Below are positions 21,551-32,700 of a stretch of DNA of 64,000 bases, piece by piece. The stretch covers positions 57,410,636-57,474,635 of the forward strand of contig NC_134017.1 of assembly GCF_040712315.1 (NCBI RefSeq), written 5' to 3'. Both the position numbers and the translations under genes were made by a program. A model generated the notes under the pieces. It had not been told where the DNA came from. It did not search any database and saw nothing but the letters and a program-made list of their open reading frames with translations. Within the stretch, counting starts at the first letter, position 1; each line of letters starts with the position of its first letter. This DNA comes from Castanea sativa. Taxonomy: Eukaryota; Streptophyta; Magnoliopsida; Fagales; Fagaceae.

Positions 21551-22813
21551 TTTTTTTTTTTTTTGAGAAGCCGAGAGACAGAGATGTTTGTTTTATTAAT
21601 TAGAACACTCAAAGTAAGACAACACTATACAAGTTTAAAATTCTAATCATTATAATAATTTAATTAATGGTTTATATTTTGTCCGGTTTCAGGCTTTAAG
21701 AATTTGAAACCAGTATGAAAAGAACCTTATATTTATTGGATTTAGTGTGTGTTTGGATACTAATGAAAAATTAAAATTATTTTATTATTCAGTTTTTTTT
21801 ATTACTATTCATGAGCCCAATGCACTTTTAGTATTTTTTTCACTTGACATGTTATTTTGTTTTAAATATACAATAGCAAGTGGTAATAGGTTTTAATCTC
21901 CACATTTAATTTAATTAGTGGCTAATATGACAGTCTCTCACTTAAAAGAAAATTCTTTTTAAAAAAATATTTGAGGTAAGTCAAATCCAACAACATAATA
22001 AATATCAATTTTATTACAAAAATCTACTATCTGATATAATAATAACTGTAATTAATGTCACTTTAACAACATAATAAATAAAAATCAAATCTAGTTACTT
22101 ATTTAGGATGGCTGATATGTCAATTTGTAAAGCTTGTTTAATAAAATTTACAGTATTTCAAAAATTAAAAAGAGAAAAATGGGTCATCAAAATATTTTGT
22201 AAAAAAAAAATAAAAATGAACAGTTATTTACCATTTTCCAGTCATGAAGTGAAGAGGTAGAAGACCAGAAGATGAACATGCGCTTTTTTAGTCTTGTTCC
22301 CTCAAATGTTTTAAAACTTCCTCTTTTTTTCTCTTCTTTTTTTTTTTTTTTTCCTTTTTTGAATGTAATGTAAAAACCGGTGGAGGAATCTGATCCTTAT
22401 CCTGGTTCAACATAATCCCGTATATTTTGGCATTAGGGAACTGATCTTTATCCTAGAATTTTTCCCATGTAGACTTCCTGTATTATTTCAAAAGCAGAGA
22501 GGATTATGCTAAAAGTTCCATCTGGCTTATCTTAACTTACTCAACCAGTTCCACAGAGTTGTTTGTGCAGTATAGTACTTATTGCAATCGGAATCCAAGT
22601 GTATTTTTACCATTACCACTGGGCTGACATAATAAGTTTCTTGTGAGTCAGAGGTCCCAACTCCCATGTTTTAGGCACATTTCAAATATGTCATGCCTTA
22701 AATCCAAATTTTTTTTAGTTATTTTTTCATAGATTCTCCATGTTCAATAAAAGCAGTATTTAATACTACAGGTGCATGATTTATCTAATCTTCTTTCTGT
22801 AATTCTTTTTCAG
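20777..22813 (+). other. Probable 5'-leader intron of the CAT gene
   Basis: About 2 kb, AT-rich, with no coding signal. It holds a compound (TA)n(GA)n microsatellite at about 21485-21544 followed by a T-run, a 230-bp segment repeated downstream of the gene (21262-21490), and a transposon-like GTTTGGATAC..ATTCATGAGCCCA remnant at about 21750-21840. Leader introns of this size in plants often boost expression; no direct evidence here. Confidence 0.45.
21262..21490 (+). repeat. Direct repeat copy A, in the CAT leader intron
   Basis: ATAAACGAATAGTACATACG through TTCTTTCCCTGCATCTATA matches 26012-26250 in the same orientation with scattered differences. Shared blocks include GCTTTGGAATTTAAAGAAAG, CCCATACCCGAATGGTACAT and GGCACAATTTTGTTTT. 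Copies A and B bracket the CAT coding exon. Confidence 0.85.
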
Positions 22814-22820
22814 AAAAACA

Positions 22821-24608
22821 ATGGCGAGTAGCACAGAAAATGGTGTTGGTGCACTTGGCATTGATGGGCTCAAGAAGAGAAGCTCTTTTTGGAAAAAAGA
22901 GGATTTCTTGCCAGAGGAGTCATTCCAGAACTGGGGAAACTATGTCAAGGCGTTGAGTAGTACAAAAACCAGGCTCAAAGATCGCCTGCTGACACGCTCC
23001 CAAGACTGCGTTGAGCTACATGAAATGCGTGCCCAGAGCGAGCATGAGATGAAGAAAAATCTGAATTGGTGGGATCTACTTTGGTTTGGCATTGGAGCCG
23101 TCATGGGCGCCGGAATCTTTGTCCTCACTGGTCAGGCTGCCAGAAATAATGCTGGTCCTGCAGTTGTAATTTCATACCTCATAGCAGGCATATCTGCATT
23201 GCTCTCGGTGCTGTGCTACACTGAGTTTGCAGTTGAACTCCCTGTGGCAGGAGGATCATTTGCCTATCTTAGAGTGGAGCTTGGTGACTTTGTGGCTTAC
23301 ATTGCTGCTGGAAACATTCTTTTCCAGTATATAGTATCTGGTGCTAGTGTGGCACGATCCTGGACTTCATATTTTGCTACATTGTGCAACCACAATCCTG
23401 ATGATTTTCGCATAAATGTGTCATCCATAGCTGAAGGCTACAACCATTTAGACCCAATTGCCATTGGTATCTCAATTGTAGTTGCTATTGGTGCATGCTT
23501 AAGCATTAAGGGGTCCTCGAGATTCAATTCTATTGCTACCATCCTCCACATTATAGTCATGATATTCATCGTGGTTGCAGGTCTTACTAAAGCTAACCCT
23601 GCTAATTATGAAACCTTTGTGCCTTATGGTATTCCTGGTGTTTTTACAGCTTCTGCAGTGCTCTTCTTCGCTTACGTTGGGTTCGATGGAGTGGCAACCT
23701 TGGGTGAAGAGACCAAGAACCCAGGTAGAGACATCCCAATTGGGCTAATTGGTTCCATGGCAATTACCATAGTAACTTATTGCCTTCTAGCAGCAACATT
23801 GTGCTTAATGCAGCCATACACACAAATTGATGCCGATGCACCATTCACCATTGCATTCGAAGCAGTGGGGATGAAATGGGCCAAGTACTTTGTTGCATTC
23901 GGAGCATTAAAGGGCATGACCACAGTTCTGCTAGCTAATGTTATTGGTCAAGCTCGATATTTCACTCATATAGCACGTACCCACATGGCACCACCACTTC
24001 TTGCAGTTATCAATGAGAAAACTGGGACACCAATGAATGCTACGATCATTATGACTGTTGCAAACTCCATTGTAGCATTCTTCACAAGCCTTGATGTGTT
24101 GGCAAACCTTCTTTCCATAGCTACCCTATTCGTCTTTACCCTTGTTGCAATTGCTCTAATTGTGAGACGATACTATGCTACGGGTGAGACATCAAATGCT
24201 GACCGAAACAAGCTCATTGGGTTCTTGGTGTTGATTATTGGATCCTCAATTGCTACAGCTGCATATTGGGCAGCTAGCAAGGATCATTGGATAGGGTACG
24301 TAGTGACAGTAACAGTTTGGTTTTTGGCCACACTAGGGCTAAATTTCACAGTGAAGCAAGCAAAGAAACCTCAATTGTGGGGAGTGCCATTAGTTCCTTG
24401 GTTGCCATCTGCTAGCATTGCTATCAATGTCTTCATCATGGGTTCCATTGATGGACCATCATTTGTTAGATTCAGTGTATGGACATTATTTTTGCTCATC
24501 TACTATTTGCTTGTGGCGCTGCATGCTTCATATGATGCAGCTAAGGAGATTGAAAGGAAAGCTGAGGCAACTCAAGCAACAAACATTGAGGCTGGAACTA
24601 CCAAATAG
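22821..24608 (+). CDS. CAT1: Cationic amino acid transporter, CAT1/5/8 group
   Basis: 595 residues in a single exon. Plant CATs are APC-superfamily proton-coupled carriers for Arg, Lys and other amino acids, with about 14 membrane helices. The N-terminal cytosolic part has the group-typical EDFLPEESFQNWGNYVKAL (27-45) and HEMKKNLNWWDLLWFGIGAV (75-94). The first helix has the substrate-backbone motif GAVMGAGIFVLTG (92-104), followed by the AGGSFAYLRVELGDF motif (143-157). Residues 283-306 contain AYVGFDGVATLGEETKNPGR, the conserved helix 6/loop of APC carriers. The GALKGMTTVLL helix (361-371) and WGVPLVPWLPSASIAIN before the last helices are also typical. The length equals Arabidopsis CAT1 (594). 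The ATG at 22821 gives the usual N-terminus and follows a TTTTTCAG acceptor by a few bases. The gene looks intact. Assignment to CAT1 rather than CAT5 or CAT8 is tentative; the family is secure. Confidence 0.93.
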   Translation: MASSTENGVGALGIDGLKKRSSFWKKEDFLPEESFQNWGNYVKALSSTKTRLKDRLLTRSQDCVELHEMRAQSEHEMKKNLNWWDLLWFGIGAVMGAGIFVLTGQAARNNAGPAVVISYLIAGISALLSVLCYTEFAVELPVAGGSFAYLRVELGDFVAYIAAGNILFQYIVSGASVARSWTSYFATLCNHNPDDFRINVSSIAEGYNHLDPIAIGISIVVAIGACLSIKGSSRFNSIATILHIIVMIFIVVAGLTKANPANYETFVPYGIPGVFTASAVLFFAYVGFDGVATLGEETKNPGRDIPIGLIGSMAITIVTYCLLAATLCLMQPYTQIDADAPFTIAFEAVGMKWAKYFVAFGALKGMTTVLLANVIGQARYFTHIARTHMAPPLLAVINEKTGTPMNATIIMTVANSIVAFFTSLDVLANLLSIATLFVFTLVAIALIVRRYYATGETSNADRNKLIGFLVLIIGSSIATAAYWAASKDHWIGYVVTVTVWFLATLGLNFTVKQAKKPQLWGVPLVPWLPSASIAINVFIMGSIDGPSFVRFSVWTLFLLIYYLLVALHASYDAAKEIERKAEATQATNIEAGTTK

Positions 24609-25092
24609 CAGAAACACAATTTAGTAGAAATGCATGTGAATTGTTATGAATACTGGTTGTTTTGCTTGAATTTTAGTTTTTATTTCTTTTCCTTTTATTG
24701 GAGTTATTTCATATTCATTATTTGTCATACAAATGCAGTAGTGGAGAAACGTAATGGTTCAACCTGTTTAGGTGCAATTTTATCCTCTAGTTCGATAAAA
24801 GATAATACAAAGTTACAAACTGTTAGTCAATGCCTTAAATTGGTGCTCATAGGTTGGCATCACATGGGAATATAACCCAATTAATGATGATTTTGTCTAT
24901 GTGCCGCTAGCAAACGTCTTCTTATTAGAGGTTGAGAATTACATCGGGCACAATTGGCTTATGGGGCTGATATTAAACGTTAAAGATTTTACTTTTTTAT
25001 CTTAACCCTTGAATAAAAAAAAATTCAAAAATAATAACTTTTTTGATTCAATTACTAAAATTAAAAGTTAACTTTTTAATTTTTAAATCTCA
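24609..25092 (+). other. CAT 3' untranslated region and downstream spacer
   Basis: AT-rich, no supported ORF. GAATAAAAAAAA near 25010 and ACCCTTGAATAAA are possible poly-A signals. A short 81-codon ORF at 24630 is not credible. Confidence 0.35.
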
Positions 25093-25100
25093 GTCCTATG

Positions 25101-25288
25101 TAGGGCTGTCCACGGGTCGGGTTGGGTCAGTTTTGGACCCAACCCGGACTCGACCCGCCGGCGTCGGGTGGAGGGGCGGAGGAACCCGTAACCGACCGCC
25201 GGAAAAATCGGTTGAGTCGGTTTCGGGTGTGGGTGAGCGTCGGTCGGGCCGGGCGGGTCGCCGGAATAAAGAATGGATCGAAATCTGG

Positions 25289-25325
<37 letters not shown>

Positions 25326-25868
25326 GTCGTCGGAATCTGAAAAAACTCACCGAATTCTGCATTTTCTCGCCGGATTGTACATGTTTTTGCTGAAAATTGC
25401 TGGGATTTTGTCGGATTTCCTCGAATCGAAGCTTGATCTCGTTGGATCTACTCGATTCGAAGCTTGTTATCGCCTGATCTCCTTGGATCTAAGCTCGATC
25501 TTACCAAATACAGTCGAGTTCTCTTTAGATCTCCTCGAATCTAAGCTTCATCTTGCCGGAGTTGGTCGGATTTAAGCATATTTGAGTGAGGATTTGAGCA
25601 GATTTGAGTAAAGAAATGCCAAACGTCACCGGATCGGAGCTAAGAAACCCAAACGTCACCGGATTTCAGATTCTTTTTGAGGTTTTGTCGAGCGGGTCGG
25701 GTAGATCGGGTTCTTGAGGACGAAACCCGTCACTCGACCCGCCGGGGTCAAGTTCTGAAGACTGGGACCCGTCACCAACCTGTCGGAGGTGTCGGTCCGG
25801 CCTTGACAGGTCAGTTTCGGTCGGGCTGATCAGGTCCGGCGGGTCATCAGGTACTCTGGACAGCCCTA
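25101..25868. mobile_element. Non-autonomous hAT-type element, 768 bp, perfect 8-bp TSD
   Basis: It starts TAGGGCTGTCCACGGGTCGG and ends ..CTCTGGACAGCCCTA, terminal inverted repeats of about 13 bp with weaker inner similarity (GACCCGCCGG motifs on both sides). GTCCTATG flanks it at 25093-25100 and 25869-25876, the 8-bp duplication expected of hAT elements. The interior is GC-rich, contains CTCGAATCTAAGCTT-like repeats and an A-run of more than 30 bases (about 25290-25323). It has no transposase; ORFs through the A-run are artefacts. Confidence 0.9.
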
Positions 25869-26011
25869 GTCCTATGAAATCAATTGCACCGGATCTCAAA
25901 AACTTTCTTAGCTGGCTTGGATTTAAGCCCTATTTTTTTCCCCCCCTTTTGAAATCCAATAGGAAAAGGGCCCTACCCGTATATTACATATGCTTTTTCT
26001 TTTTTTCTTTT

Positions 26012-26250
26012 TTTGATAAACGAATAGTACATACGCTTTGGAATAGTATGTACGCTTTGGAATTTAAAGAAAGGTGCAATTATATGGATTATAATTTATA
26101 TGCCATTCCCATATAATTTATATTATATCCCATACCCGAATGGTACATGTGCGGCACAATTTTGTTTTCACCAAGCCATCTTAGTTAGGTGGAAGCGACA
26201 AAATTAGAGGACTCAATAAGAGGGCATTCTTTCCCTCTATCTATACATAT
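26012..26250 (+). repeat. Direct repeat copy B, downstream of the CAT gene
   Basis: It matches the CAT leader-intron segment 21262-21490 in the same orientation. This copy has an extra internal duplication GAATAGTRYRTACGCTTTGG near 26025-26060 and lacks the CACGAAGTATACCATAG block of copy A. Confidence 0.85.
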
Positions 26251-26772
26251 AGAGTAGTGTGTTTATTAATACATGTAATCAACTTTAACTAATCTGTTGA
26301 TGTTGATGATCCATAGTGACCCTATAAATTTGGTATTAAAGCTTCTTGTTGTGTATATTTGACGCAAAGAATTAACAACTTTCTTTTCTTATTGTGGTAT
26401 AAAGTTTAAAGCCAATCCATCAAACTTGCCCAAGCCATATGAATGTGCTGATCCTCTTAAGCCTCTACACCCTACCACGTAAGGTGCGCACACAACAGAA
26501 AAAGTTGAAACATCTAGCACAACTAGCTTGAAAATATTATCATTAATACAATAATATACAATCATTGTGACCTCACCTATAGTTTGACCACTGCACAACA
26601 TTTCTTACACAAAAAATAATAAACATTGCAATGAAACCAACACTGATGATGGTGCTAAAAGTACAATGGGAAAAATATGGAGAGAGAGAGAGAGAGGTGA
26701 TGACAAGCATGCCTCAACACCTATAAGATCATATATTTTAAAATGAATTTACTTTACACTTCTTAAACAGAC
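26251..26772 (-). other. Probable AIR9 3' untranslated and intergenic sequence
   Basis: It lies downstream of the AIR9 stop codon on the minus strand and contains a short GA microsatellite (about 26680-26696). A 70-codon minus-strand ORF at 26389-26601 has no recognised similarity. CAT and AIR9 converge on this region. Confidence 0.35.
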
Positions 26773-29700
26773 TTATGTTTCTATTTTGAGGAGAGAATTG
26801 AGTGATGTACTATTGAATCGCTGGGCAAGGCCTCGGATCACAAGCACAGTAACATCACGCAGGTGCCGGGACTGCACCATCAAGTCAACCTCATTCTCGC
26901 TGTCCACTACAATTCTAAGCCGATGTTGGTCATTTCGGAAAAGCTCCACCTGTTTCATAGTTTACCCATAGATTTCCTGACTAATTAGATTAATGCCCCA
27001 AAACACATTATGCAAAAAGTATTGAGTCCCAACAACTCAAGTCAATTAAGCCTTAATCCCACGTTTAAATTGGGGTTTAACATTAATTGAGGCTTGGCCA
27101 AATGCACCCTTTTTTTTTAATAACTTTTCTAGCCTACATAATATCCTATGTCAGACATTTTTTAATAAAAATATTAGATTTAATGCCTAAAGCAAGGTTA
27201 TCAAACAAAAAAAGAGAACAAGAGAACTAAACAATTGACAAACACAGGATGAGAAAATTAAAAACCTGGGGTAAATGCACAAACTTACATGAAAAGGAGG
27301 TGCATAACTTCCTCGAATTTCAGTAGTTGGAAATGAAGTTTTAGAACCCGGCTTTACAACCTTGATTCTTTTTCTATTAACTTCTAGGACTCTTTTTTCA
27401 AGACTCCCCATTGAAGGATCCTGCAAAATTACAACAAAAAGAGTTGATTATTTCCTATATCAATCTTCTCAGTATAGTACATAAACAGAAAGGAAATGTA
27501 CAAAAGAATATCAAAAGTAACCTTTTTAGAGCGGTCCTTGTCACACAGTGCCTGTTTCAAAGAGGTAACATTTAGATTATGGAGCACTATGCTGGCAATC
27601 TTAATATATAAATGGTGCTAAAGTGAACACAATGCTGGCAATCTTAACATATAGGAGATACTGCTTCCAAAAACAAACGAGTTTCCACCAGCAATAGACA
27701 TAAAGGTTTCATAGGCATATTAGTTAAACTAGTAACAACATGAAAAGGCCCAAGAAATTTTGTTTGAATTTCTTTGAACTATCCTGAAATTCATTAAACA
27801 ACTTGCTTTCAGTGAATATATAGAAAAATGTGTTCTGTTTCCAGAATTAGCTAATTTTTTTTTTTTAAGGACAAGATTGTAACACAATGTTTTCCAAATA
27901 TTACCAATACAAGGATAATGTGTTGAAATATTACTAGACAAGAAATCAATGTGCCCCCCCATGTTTTAATCATAGACTCATGTCTGCTTCATAACCGAGT
28001 TGATTTTAGTACCTAATTTGCATTGGTTTAATTAGAACCAAAGATTACAGAGCAAATACGGGACATGAAATCTCTTTTACTCTTCATTAATAGATAAACC
28101 TTACACCAAAAAAGATAAGGAACGAAATTATTTGTAAGCAGGTGCGAGCGGTACCGAGGATAGAATTTGGGAGTCATTTGAGCTGGTTTAGACATGCAAC
28201 AGACTAGGAAAGTGAGTTTATTAATGTGGAAGGATCCAAAGGATGAAAATGGCTAATGTTAGAATTATGGTTAAGTCATTCCCCATTTTCCTAATAGCTT
28301 AAGCTTTGGAACAATCAGTAATATTATCATGATATTAAAGCAGGAGGTCCTAAATTCGATCCATGTCTCTACTCTACCTTCCATTTAAATGTTAAAAATC
28401 TCACATGTTGAGCCCCACTTATTATAGGGAAGTTTGGGCCTGCATGGAGAGGGATCAAAATTCACCATTTTCTAATAATTTAAACTTTTGAAATAATCAA
28501 TAATATTATAATATCATCAGCTAAAAGTTACGTGGGTCAAAGTAATAAAGAAAAATATGGTTGACTGCATGAACCCTTTTACGCCGCTCAACCAATATAG
28601 GGCCATGTCTTTGTTTTAAACAAATGAGAAAATAATTGCAAGCGATTTTAACCAATATAGGGCCATGTCTTTGTTTTAAACAAATGAGAAAATAATTGCA
28701 GGCGATTTTAACTTTGCACGAGGAAAACAAAGATTACTATTAGGCTCTACTTCCAAATCAAATAGATTATTTTTCTAACTTTTAGTTTATGGTAAATCCA
28801 TCTACTTCTTTGCCACCAAATGCACCACATTTGACAAAGGAGAACAACATTCCAAATCATTGATGTTACTTGGGTTCTGTCTATCCCCTTCTTTAGAAAG
28901 TCTTCACAAAGTATTTGTGCATCAACTTCTATTGATAAAGGGGAAAAAAAAAAAAAGAAAAGGATCACCATGTTCAAAGATTCATACAAAAACCTCGCAA
29001 AAACACCTTCCATCCTCTCTTCTTCTTCCTTTTAAGCTGTATTTTAATAAATAAATAAAACTTTGGGAATGTGTGTTATGTATAACTGCATTCTTTATTA
29101 TTATATTATAATAATAATAAAAGGTAGAAAAAGATCACGTAATGCAACAATATGTATATTCCATAACTGCAACAAACATTTCGGTATATATGAGTAAGTT
29201 GATAGGAAAATAACCAACAAAAGAGTTGAATTATAACCACACCTCAAACTTAACAGATCCAAGATCAAGCTTCTGCTTCACTTCTTTATATACATCAGGC
29301 TCTGCAAGAAAATCAATGCTATACAAAATGAAAACACAAATAGGAGGAAGACAAGATCTAATAAATCCCTATAGAATTCTTTATAAAAACCAACAAACAT
29401 AGATCAAAATTGGTAGAAGAGACCCACCTCCCCAAAAGTTAGACACCAGGGGAATTTAAGAAAATAAAAAAATTTCAAGATCTGGAGAATAAAACAAAAG
29501 TACAATGGAAACCAAAATCAGAACCTTCCAATAATGATCTTTGCTCCAAGAGTAAATGGTTTAAAGCCCTCATGAATTGATTAACCAGCATTTCTGATAT
29601 TAATGATTACCATTGCAACAAATATCTTTTTTTTTTTTTTAAAGTAAATATTTCAAAAAAAAAAAAACAAAAATGAAATTATTCATTAACCAACAAGTAC

Positions 29701-32700
29701 ATGAGTGAAATTTTAATTCGCCATCAAGTACATGAGTAAACTATTTCATTAACCAACAAGTACATGCACTTTCTAAATGCTTTTCCACCTAAACTCCGTC
29801 TGCCCTCCTCAACACAATGTAATAACTCTTCACTAGAAAGTCCCATTGAGAGAGAGCTCCAATTCTCAACCTCTAGGCACTCAAATTGTACTAAGGTTTC
29901 TTCCCCCCCCGCCCCCCTTTAATAATAAGTGACAGATTTACTAATAAGTGCAAAATGGAGCATCCAAGAACAATGACGGAATACAGAATGCAGCCCTAAA
30001 ACCAAAAGAAAAAAGGGGGAAAATAAACGGAGTTAAAATTAAATCCTGCTTATCATTAAATTATTAATATCTTTGTGTCATAAAAATTAATTCTACAATG
30101 TTAATTTAAAAATAAAAAAATTCTGTTATAATAGATGAACAGAGGACAAAAGCTACTAAATATCTTTTTATTTTATTTATTAGATGTGAATTTTGACAAA
30201 TCCACAATTAGATTACATTTTTTTTCTTATAACCCTCGTGCTTGCAAAATTTCTAGAATATCAAAGATCAATATTATGGTATCAATCAAATATTTAAATT
30301 TCAAGTTTTTGTAATGTTAAATTGCCGATTCTCCCAAAATTTTAAGCTATTGGGATATACTAAATTTAATCATTTAACTACATACTTCTAACCTGTAGTA
30401 TAAAATAATGAATAAAAACTAAGTTTATGAATCGAATAGTAAACAACATCCTATTGACACAAAATTGACACACGTTTTAAGAACAAAAAGAACATACAAT
30501 TCAACGGTTAGATTTTTAAAATATGTTGCCATGTTAATTTTTTTGTGAGAGTTATGTAGGCATTGGCTACAACCAAGTTTATAACCAAACTTTGTCGATT
30601 AACAAATCAAGTAATATATATATATATATCCAAATGGATTTTTCTTATTTACAAAACAACACATACTTCAGGTTCCTTGAACAACGACAAGAACATATAA
30701 GTGTGTCATTGCAAAACATAAACATATTATCTCACTTAGGTAAAGATACCTTGCAAAGCTTCAGTTACGAAATTGAATGCTACAAATCAAGGAATGTATA
30801 GTAAAAGATGGCAACATTGAATCATGGCAGGTAACAACATAACAAGAAGGTTCAGTTCCATAAACTCTTTCAAAACCTAATAAAGTTCAACTTATTAAAA
30901 GCAATCAGCATGTAACAAGGTAGCTTATAAACATCTATTGATAAAGGGGAATAAAAGGGGGGGGAAAAGGAGCACCATGTTCAAATATTCATACAAAAAG
31001 CTCACAAAGTAGGGTACATATTTGCTGCAAGAGGACACCCAAAAAGAAGACAGCTTCAACTAACATCACTAAATATAAAATGCAAAACAAACTAAAAAAA
31101 GGAACAGTTTAATAGCAAAGTTATTTGCAAAGTCATTGAACTTGAATAGCCATGAGAGATGGGATTCCAAAAATTACCAACTGCAATCGGATCAGTTGAT
31201 GCAGAAACAGGCTGCCCCTCAACTCCATCCTCTCTTACAGGAGTATAAATGGCCACTAACCTGTAGCTCACGTCATCAACATTAGCTTCATACATCCTTC
31301 CTATTTCTCCTGCAATTAATCTTTTGCAATCAGAATTTCGAAGAAGGGAAACTTAGATTATCTAAAAATGTATCTGGCAAAGCAGAAATGAAAGAGACGC
31401 CAAAACAAAAAACTGCACTGTTTACTATCACACAATAATAATAATAAAACTATGCTAGTTTTTAAGATCAATTTAGGTCTAAAAAGAGAGATCATTGAGA
31501 GCACACAATGACAAGTTTTAAAAATCAAAATTTGTTTAGAATTTTTATAAATAAATAAAAAATACTTTCCGAAACATTTAAGAAACCTCAAGCTCTTAAG
31601 ATTGGAATCATAGGCTTTCCTCAGACATTCTAGTTGTGTACAGATGATTTATGAGAAAATTCTACATAAAGCAACCACCAGGGCTTTTTGCTCAGAGGTG
31701 GCCTGGAGAGGTATGTAGGCTATGCAAAGCAATCTCCTAATGTTTGGTTTGGTAAATTCAATGAAGCAGTTGTCAAATTTGGGATGCGTCATTGCCAACC
31801 TGACCACTCTATTTTCAATTATACCTCTGATAGAGAGGAAATTCTCTTAATAGTTAAATTGATGACATTATTATTCTTGGTGATCACAAAAGCAGGGCAT
31901 TGCTAAGTCAAGGCTGTTACTTCAAAACTTGTTACAAACTAAGGATTTGGGAAAGCTATGTTACGTCTTGGGTATCTAGATAGCATGACCCGAGGAGCTA
32001 TTCTGTCAGAGAGGAAATAAGCGTTGGATATTTTGAATGAAATGGGTCTGGGTTGTTAGGTTCAAAACCTATAACGACCCCTATGAAACCCAATGACAAA
32101 CTTTATACAAATGAGGGGGAATCATTATTAAATCCTGAAAGATACTTGTCTCTTGGTTGGTAAGTTGAATTACTTCACCATTACTTCCCTAAATGTATAT
32201 TTTGCAATTAGTGTTGTGAGCCCTGGTTGGTAAGTTGAATTACTTCACCACTACTCGCCCAAATGTATATTTTGCAATTAGTGTTGTGAGCCCATACATG
32301 GCAACACAATTTATCTACATAAATGGATTGTCATCTTGTCCAAGAAAGAGGAAAGTTGTGTAATTGCTACCCGTATTTCTCAACAGAAGTCCAAGTTGTT
32401 GACATGTTCACAATCCACTGGACAAGGCTCATTGGGATTTGTCATAACAATCTGGGGTTAAATGATACAGATGCTCCAGCTTGAGGGAGTGTTACAAGTA
32501 AAATAGCATGAGTGAGTTGATGGTATTTATGTGCTTAACTTAAAAATATTACATGTGTATTATGGTTAATTAATTTAGGTAAAAACACTTTTCAATTTAG
32601 CTTATTTACAGATGCCATAAAATAATCAACACAAATTACAAACAAACCAAAATTGAAGTTATTAATTTTGGATGTCAAATGATTAAACTGTCTAGCCAGT

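Noticed and set aside
25043..25575. Several ORFs with poly-Lys or poly-Phe runs
   Set aside because: They cross the A-run of the non-autonomous hAT element and have no family resemblance.
28521..28730. 69-codon ORF with a repeated peptide
   Set aside because: Product of the 60-bp tandem duplication in an AIR9 intron.
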